Positions 57,648 through 64,000 of a stretch of DNA of 64,000 bases are shown in pieces. Position 1 is the stretch's first letter, and every line of letters starts with the position of its first letter. The position numbers and the translations under genes are program-made. The notes beneath the pieces are model-generated. The model saw only the letters and a list, made by a program, of their open reading frames with translations. It had not been told where the DNA came from and searched no databases. Source of the DNA: Zea mays (lineage: Eukaryota > Streptophyta > Magnoliopsida > Poales > Poaceae); assembly GCF_902167145.1 (NCBI RefSeq), contig NC_050097.1, forward strand, positions 116,035,982 through 116,099,981. Direction: 5' to 3'.

Positions 57648-60600
57648 TGTAACACCCCTGGTGTTACTGTAACTAAAACTTGAGCATGGCATCATAATCA
57701 TTGGCATTGCATATGTTTGACACACCTAGAGTGCATTCACTAGGCAAAAATTTCAAACAAGTTGTATTGTTTTAATGTTTTGCAAATAGGACCCTAGATA
57801 GGAAGCTTTACCCTAAATAGGGATTAAAGGGGTAAAACTTAACCCAAGTTAAGAAAACCTAAAGACTTTAGGGTAAAAGTCATAAAATGACCCCAAAAAT
57901 AAACTTGAATCACCTTTATACCCCTAAGATACCAGAAACCCTAATTGGAACCCTGGAAAACCCTAAAACTAAACCCTAGGGGCCTATGTGCAAAATTAGT
58001 CCACTTTTGGGCTAAAGTGCAAAAACCAAGCCAAATAAGTATTTTAAGTCATTTGGTTCACAAATATGTGGACTTGAAAGCCAAACCCTAAGTTTTGGAC
58101 TCATTTGCAAAAAGGACCTCAATTTTAATTCCTATGCTAAGTCTGAAATCAGGGTTATAGGCCCAACTTTGGGGCTGTGTAGCTTTCAAAATAATGAGAA
58201 TTCATATTAGGTGACCACAACAAGTTTGTAGCCCAATTATAGGAGAACAACTTTGTTTAAGGATTCAAGCCATGTTCTTATAAGAAATGTGGAGAAAATC
58301 TCAACCCAAGTTGGACTATCAGGCTGTTATGGTCTGAATTTTCAGACTGACAGTGACATTGGATCATCTTTGGAAACAGTTTATGACTAATCTAGTAAGA
58401 ATTTGCCCATGGCTGTTGTACCAAAGATGAAGATGGTATAATAGACAACAACTTTGCTGCAGAACCTCGGATAGGTTGCCATGGAAATTTGAGAGAAAAT
58501 CAAGCTCAAACTATGGCTGTCAGGCGACTGAATCAAGTTTTAGCCATGGTACAGTGCTCTGTTGAAGATCAGACCGCCAGCGTCAAAAATCTCACCGCCG
58601 ACGACCTCTTCGTCGGGATTCGTGCCGCGGGCGTGTGGAGTTCGCTCACCATGAAAAGATCTAGTCACGGATGTGTATGAACTACTGTGGCCTCGCTGTT
58701 CCCTGCCCCTCGCACCGGCGACGTGGCCGTATGGCCGTCATCGGAGTTGCCGTGCTTCACCATGGTTGTGCCACGCTCCGAGCTTTTCACCACGTCGTCA
58801 CTAGCCGCACCAGCTCACCGGTAACTGCCGTAGCTCCTCAACCGGTGATCACCGGAGGAAGCGCCACGGTGAAGACCACCTATCCCTTGCTCCAGTATCC
58901 CTGTCCCCTCCGGCCGCCAGCACAACCTTGCGAAATTGGACACCACCGTCGATGGGATCTATAAATTGAGCCTCCCCTTGGCTTCGCTATGTATTCCACC
59001 AGCTACTGCACCCACCTACATCCCAAACCCCCCACTAGAGAACACTAATTTCGGATTCTCCCCAAACCTGTTCGAATACACCGCGAAGAACACCTCGCCG
59101 CGGCCAGCGCAAATCAGGTCTGATACTGTCATCCTCAGTCTTGTTCTAACATTCTCATGTGCCCTTGATGCTCTCCAAACCATCCAATTGAACTAGACCG
59201 CCATGAATCGACGGGAACACATTCATCTGCCCGCAAGGTCCACGGTCACTGCGGCCAGAGCAAACCTAGTAGCCATTCGTGAAATTGAATGAGGGGAAAT
59301 ACTCGGGAGGGGTTCAATTCGGTGAAAGCCGCTCGAGAGCGCCAGTCTTTGCATAAATTGGCCTGTACACGAGCTCGCCGGAGCTCTGCACAACGTTGCT
59401 CGCCGTGAGGGACGTATTTGGGGAAGAAGCGAAGTTCTAGGGACCTCGGCGTAAGGTGTCAGTGACTCTTAGATAGTCTGTAGAACGTTTTGCAGATTAG
59501 TTAAGATCTCGAGGGCTTTTCCGCAAGATCGCCAAGGCGCGGGCGCGCGCGCGTTTTGCTCTGGACCTGGGCCGTTTGGGCCAGAACCGGCCCAGCTCTA
59601 TTTGATCCTTTTCTTTTTCTTTTTCCGAAAGACTTTGGAAATCTGTTAAAAATGGTAGAAAAATGGTAAAATTATGAAATCAATTTTCCTAGGCTTGTTA
59701 TTTTTCCTAGAATTTAATAAAAATAGTTTTGTGATTTTTAGTGGAAATAAGGAATTTTAGGGCATTTAAAATAGTTTAAGATAGTAGTTCTGGATTTTTA
59801 GAAAATAAATGGTAATCCCAAAATTACCCAAACTTTTTGTATAAGCTCTACACATTAATTAGAAGCCTTAGGTAGAGTTGGGTTTGATTTGGACTTTGTT
59901 TGACACCTAAACCCAAAACCACCCCCCTGCCCTATGAACTTTTTTACCGACTCCGGAAACCCTAAGTTCTCGGAGTTCCGTGAAGGAAAGTTGTATTCAA
60001 GACTTAGTCAATAAATTTTTATTATCTTTGCATCCTCATGAGCATCCCATGGCATCCATTCTTATACATATATATGGTGATGTTAGAACGTGAAGAAGAG
60101 ATAGAAGTCACCGAAGACAGGACACCACCACCTTCGGATTCGCAAGCAGGCAACTGCTTCTACTTTGATATTTGTGGATCCGAACCCGAATCACCTGTAA
60201 ACGAAGGCAAGCCCCGGTGCATTTGCCACCTTCCTTGATGTTTTAAAAATCTTTCTCACTTGATTGCTGCATTAGGTGATAGGAGTTGCTTGATAAAACC
60301 ATTCCTGCATTACCTTCCTTGATCTTGATTACCCTCCTTGAAATCCTGTTTTTACAAAAAGGTTTTACTATGCTTAGCCTTGCTTTAGAAAACAAAATGT
60401 TTTGTTTTTACAAAATATGATATGGCAAAGGTGGGTGGGATGTTTTCGAAAATAAAACTTGATGGTGAATCCATCATGGCCGTGATGGATTCAACATCGG
60501 AAAAGATGTACCTCTGCCAGGTACCAAGTTTTTGGGTTAAAAAGATTAAGCTGAGACCGGGCGGGTGACTTGCACGAGAAGAGAGTCTCGGTGTAGTGTC

Positions 60601-61684
60601 TCCGTCTGAGTCGATTAAGGACCTTGTCGATGTAGGCTTGATGATCGAGGACCCTTTAACTGGTCACATGCCTCGTCATGGGTAAGCCTTGCCTCGGGCA
60701 GACTAAGGCCAGAATAAGATAACACGAAATGGGCGTGGAGCGGTGGCGAGAGTAGCGTGTACCCTCCGTGGCAAGAGGCTGGACGGTGGTGTATCTGTGC
60801 TCTCGGTTTGCGTGAACCTGATCTGGTCTTAAGAACCCCGGTGGCGGGTTGACATATGCAAGGGTTAAGTGCTACATATGTCGTGTGATTGGAGATCCTC
60901 AGCTGAGTATAATCGATTCGGATCGCCGTACCTTCGCGGTTATGAAGACTTGGTCACTGACCTACACATAGCATTCCACTAAAGATGATGGGTTTTTGTT
61001 AAGAAATTGGCTAGTGCAGGACCAGTGATTGAACTAGGGTAGAAAGAACTCTAGTTACAGGTAACTCTACTTAACTTGACAAATAAAATTGGATTTTTAA
61101 GGATCCACTTTAGTAAGCATTTCTGCAAAACAGAGTCTTTGATTATTGAAAAGCCTTACCTTGACTCCCATATAACCAGCATACCCTTGAGAGTCTTTTC
61201 TTTAGTCGGGTAAGACTTGCTGAGTAATTCCATACTCAGGGTTTATCCCTTCGTTGTTTTTAGGTGAGGAAGTAGCAGATTTCTGCTGCTTCTGTGCCAA
61301 GGTGGTTCCCAAAGAAGAAAAACAAGACTGAAGTGCGGGAGGACTCGGTCCTCCACATAGGTTCTTTTGCTTATAACTTATCAGGAGGAGTCTGTGCCTC
61401 CCTTGGTTTGTATAATATTACTACTCAGCACTCGCCTTTTTAGTTCTGGTCTGTAATAAAATAACTTAAGCTTGCTTTTAAAATAAATGTAAGTTATGTA
61501 ATCGCTTCTGCATTTCTTTATCTCCGATGTTCTGTAATGTCTGCAAGACGGGTGAAACGTTCCTGGTAAGGTAAGGAAAGATACCGAACTTGTCAAGTGA
61601 CTTAGGAACATCTACAGGGTGTCTGATGTCTGTTAGACAAGGACAACTGTAGGTGGGCCTAATTACTTGGGAGGTTCCGTCACA
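57648..61684 (+). repeat. 3' LTR of Tekay-type element (4037 bp)
   Basis: Same ends as the 5' LTR. Differences are scattered substitutions, mostly transitions, plus a few single-base indels (for example an extra T near 57770 and an extra C near 60936). TATAAAT is at 58960-58966. Confidence 0.95.
58960..58966 (+). promoter_or_regulatory. TATA box of Tekay 3' LTR
   Basis: Copy of the 5' LTR box. From the 3' LTR it would fire rightward into the Huck-like element, antisense to that element's Gag-Pol. Confidence 0.6.
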
Positions 61685-61689
61685 CAAAT

Positions 61690-64000
61690 GGCATAGTAGT
61701 ATAACAATACATGCCAAAAGGTGTGATGAAAGAAGTCGCGAGCTGGTCGGACTCTTTCATCTTGATTTGGTGATAACCTGAATAGGCGTCGAGGAATGAC
61801 AGGGTTTTGCACCCAGCAGTGGAATCCACAATTTGATCGATGCGAGGCAAAGGGTAGGGAACCTTCAGACATGCTTTGTTTAGACAAGTGTAGTCTACGC
61901 ACATCCTCCACTTCCCACGTTTCTTCTTTACAAGCACAGGGTTAGCTAGCCATTCGGGATGGAATACCACTTTGATGAACCCTGCGGCCATCATCTTGTG
62001 GATCTCCTCGCCTATGGCCCTGCGCTTCTCTTCGTCAAAGCGGCGCAGGTGCTGCTTCACGGGTGGGGCTCCAGCTCGGATATCCAGCGAGTGCTCGGCG
62101 ACATCCCTTAGTATGCCCGGCATGTTCGAGGGACTCCACGCAAAAATTTCGGCATTTGCGCGGAGAAAGTCGATGAGCACTGTTTCCTATTTAGGGTCGA
62201 GCTCGGAGCCAATCTGGACCTTCTTGTCGGCGTCGTTGCTGGGGTCAAGAGGGACAGACTTAACCGCCTCAACTGGTTCGAAGTTGCCAGCGTGGCGCTT
62301 CGCATTAGGCACCTCCTTGGAGAGGCACTCTAGATCGGCGATAAGGACCTCGGACTCGGCGAGGGCCTCAGAGTACTCCACGCACTCCACGTCGCATTCG
62401 TACGCGTGTCGGTACGTGGATCCGACGGTGATGACCCTGTTGGGGCCTGGCATCTTGAGCTTGAGGTAGGTGTAGTTGGGGACGACCATGAACTTGGCGT
62501 AGCACGGTCTCCCCAGCACCGAGTGGTAGGTTCCTCGGAACCCGACCACCTCGAACGTGAGGGTTTCCTTTCGGAAGTTGGAGGGAGTTCCAAAGTAGAC
62601 GAGCAGATCGAGTTGTCCAAGGGGCAGGACGCGCTTCCCGGGGATGATCCCGTGAAAGGGCGTCGCACCAGCCCGGATCGTGGACAAATCGATCCCCAAG
62701 AGCCCGAGGGTCTCGGCGTAGATGATGTTGAGGCTGCTGCCCCCGTCCATGAGGACCTTGGTGAGCCTGGCGTTGCCGATGACGAGGTCGACGACGAGCG
62801 GGTACTTTCTTGGGCTCGGCACGCAGTCGGGGTGGTCGCCTTGGTCGAAGGTGATGGGCTTGTCGGACCAGTCTAGGTAGACTGGTGCCGCCACCTTTAC
62901 CGAGCAGACCTCCCGGCGCTCTTGCTTGTGGTGCCGAGCCGAGGCGTTCGCCACTTGCCCACCATAGATCATGAAACAGCCGTGGACCTCGGGGAACTCC
63001 TCTGCCTTATCGCCCTCCTTCTTGTTGTTGTCTTGGCCTTTGCCATCTCCCGCCGGGGACCCGACTTTATGGAAGTAGCACCGAAGCATGACGCATTCCT
63101 CAAGGGTGTGCTTGACGGGACCCTGGTGATAGGGGCACGACTCCTTGAGCATCTTGTCGAATAGGTTGGCCCCTCCGGGAGGCTTCCGAGGGTTCCTGTG
63201 CTCGGCAGCAGCGACAAGATCTGCGTCGGCGGTGTCACGCTTCGCTTGCGACTTCTTCTTGGCCTTCTTCTTTGTGCCACGCTGGGAGGACGCCTCGGGG
63301 ACGTCTTCCTGCTGGCGTCCCTGAGGCTGCTTGTCCTTCTGGAAGATGGCTTCGACCGCCTCCTGACCAGAGGCGAACTTGGTGGCGATGTCCATCAACT
63401 CGCTCGCCTTGGTGGGAGTCTTGCGACCCAGTTTGCTCACCAGGCCGCGGCAAGTGGTGCCGGCAAGGAATGCCCCAATGACATCTGAGTCAGTGATGTT
63501 GGGCAGCTCGGTGCGCTGCTTTGAAAACCGCCGGATGTACTCTTGCAGGGATTCCCAGGAGTTCCTAGGGTGCACATACGTGCCCTGGAAGTTTCCAGCG
63601 AAGGCCTTGACCAGGTCGTCCTAGTTGGAAATCTGCGCGGGAGGCAGATGCTCCAGCCAGGCTCGGGCAGCGTCGGAGAGGAACAGGGGGAGGTTGCGGA
63701 TGATGAGGTTGTCGTCGTCCGTTCCTCCCAGCTGGCAAGCCAGCCGGTAGTCCGCAAGCCACAACTCCGGCCTTGTTTCCCCCGAGTACTTGGCGATGGT
63801 AGTCGAGGCCCGGAACCGGGTCGGGAACGGCGCCCGTCGTATGGCCCGGCTGAAGGCTTGCGGACCCGGTGGTTCGGGCGAGGGGCTCTGATCCTCCTCG
63901 CTGTCGTAGCGTCCCCCACGCTTGGGGTGGTAGCCTCGGCGCACCTTCTCGTCGAGACGGGCTCGACGGTCGCGGCGGTGGTGCTCATTGCCGAGGCGAT
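61690..64000 (-). pseudogene. gag-pol: Huck-like Gag, protease and RT first part (partial at window edge)
   Basis: One minus-strand frame enters from the right edge (RARLDEKVRRGYHPKRGG) and runs to the Tekay insertion. Parts: Gag capsid region (RPELWLADYRLACQL, AARAWLEHLP, LQEYIRRFSKQRTELPNI, AFLAGTTCRGLVSKLG); Lys-rich linker; a cysteine/histidine motif CPYHQGPVKHTLEEC; protease LTKVLMDGGSSLNIIY (DGG instead of DTG or DSG); RT start (PVKQHLRRFDEEKRR, WLANPVLVKKKRGKWRMCVDYTCLN, YPLPRIDQIVDSTAG, DAYSGYHQIKM, TSFITPFGMYCYTTMPF). TAG stops lie at 63621-63623 and 62187-62189, both where Gln is expected. The 5' end of Gag and the 5' LTR are outside the window. Confidence 0.92.

Larger units (their letters stand above)
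47987..61684 (+). mobile_element. Complete Tekay-type chromovirus (Ty3/gypsy), 13.7 kb
   Basis: Flanked by identical CAAAT duplications (47982-47986 and 61685-61689) inside the RT domain of the Huck-like element. The host reading frame resumes across the gap (CYTTMPF / FGLRNAG). 5' LTR 47987-52019 (4033 bp), primer-binding site, a small ORF (52257-52841), Gag-Pol (53025-57494), polypurine tract, 3' LTR 57648-61684 (4037 bp). By eye the LTRs differ at about 45 positions (about 1%), so insertion was recent, perhaps under half a million years at commonly used grass LTR rates. Very long LTRs, an initiator-Met primer site and a C-terminal chromodomain-like segment fit the Tekay/Del clade. Confidence 0.95.
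36749..64000 (-). mobile_element. Huck-like Tat-lineage element, minus strand, nested and partial
   Basis: Running right to left: Gag and protease (63990-62187), RT first half (to 61690), interruption by a complete Tekay-type element, RT second half to integrase (47981-45277), a long 3' untranslated part with tandem repeats (45276-42354), interruption by a hAT transposon, polypurine tract and 3' LTR (38059-36749). The LTR start TGTCGGGTACCATAATTAGG resembles my recollection of the maize Huck LTR. The 5' LTR lies beyond the right edge. Its 3' LTR is truncated by the inserted Tat-like element. All coding parts remain in one frame but hold six stops. Confidence 0.88.

Overview
The window looks like intergenic DNA from a large grass genome, most likely maize or another Andropogoneae/panicoid relative. 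I infer this from Huck-like, Opie/SIRE-like, Tat-lineage and Tekay-like LTR retrotransposons nested inside one another, and from the GC-rich LTR leaders. I see no host protein gene, tRNA, rRNA or CRISPR. Almost every base can be assigned to a transposable element or an LTR.

Layout. (1) 1-12577: a decayed Ty1/copia element on the minus strand (Gag zinc knuckle, PR, INT, RT, RNase H). It is split by a solo LTR (5436-12299, target site duplication TSD TTAGC), which is itself split by a related solo LTR (6732-9917, TSD CACCG). (2) 12578-15335: two LTR pieces, one inverted. (3) 15336-31311: an LTR split by an inverted solo LTR (16103-30034, TSD ATCCT), which is split by a complete, very young Tat-lineage Ty3/gypsy element (19184-28527, TSD CTTCT). 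(4) 31312-33244: an inverted LTR-like piece with degenerate short repeats. (5) 33225-36748: a truncated minus-strand Tat-like element (5' LTR, Gag, PR, partial RT). (6) 36749 to the right edge: a Huck-like minus-strand element. It carries a hAT DNA transposon (38189-42345) in its 3' untranslated part and a complete Tekay-type chromovirus (47987-61684, TSD CAAAT) in its RT domain.

Two elements are well preserved. The Tat element has no visible substitutions between its LTRs. It encodes PR-RT-RH-aRH-INT but has no Gag, and its opposite strand carries a three-exon gene. The Tekay-type element has about 1% LTR divergence, an intact 1489-residue Gag-Pol, and a separate upstream ORF. The first 24 residues of that ORF resemble the histone H3 N-terminal tail, followed by a coiled coil. 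This is the most striking observation in the window, because the same element ends its integrase with a chromodomain-like segment, a module class that in chromoviruses is linked to histone marks.

The older elements decay in a consistent way: nearly all nonsense codons are TAG or TAA at positions where glutamine is expected, as methylcytosine deamination would produce. Family assignments rest on motifs read by eye and remembered family features; no search was run.
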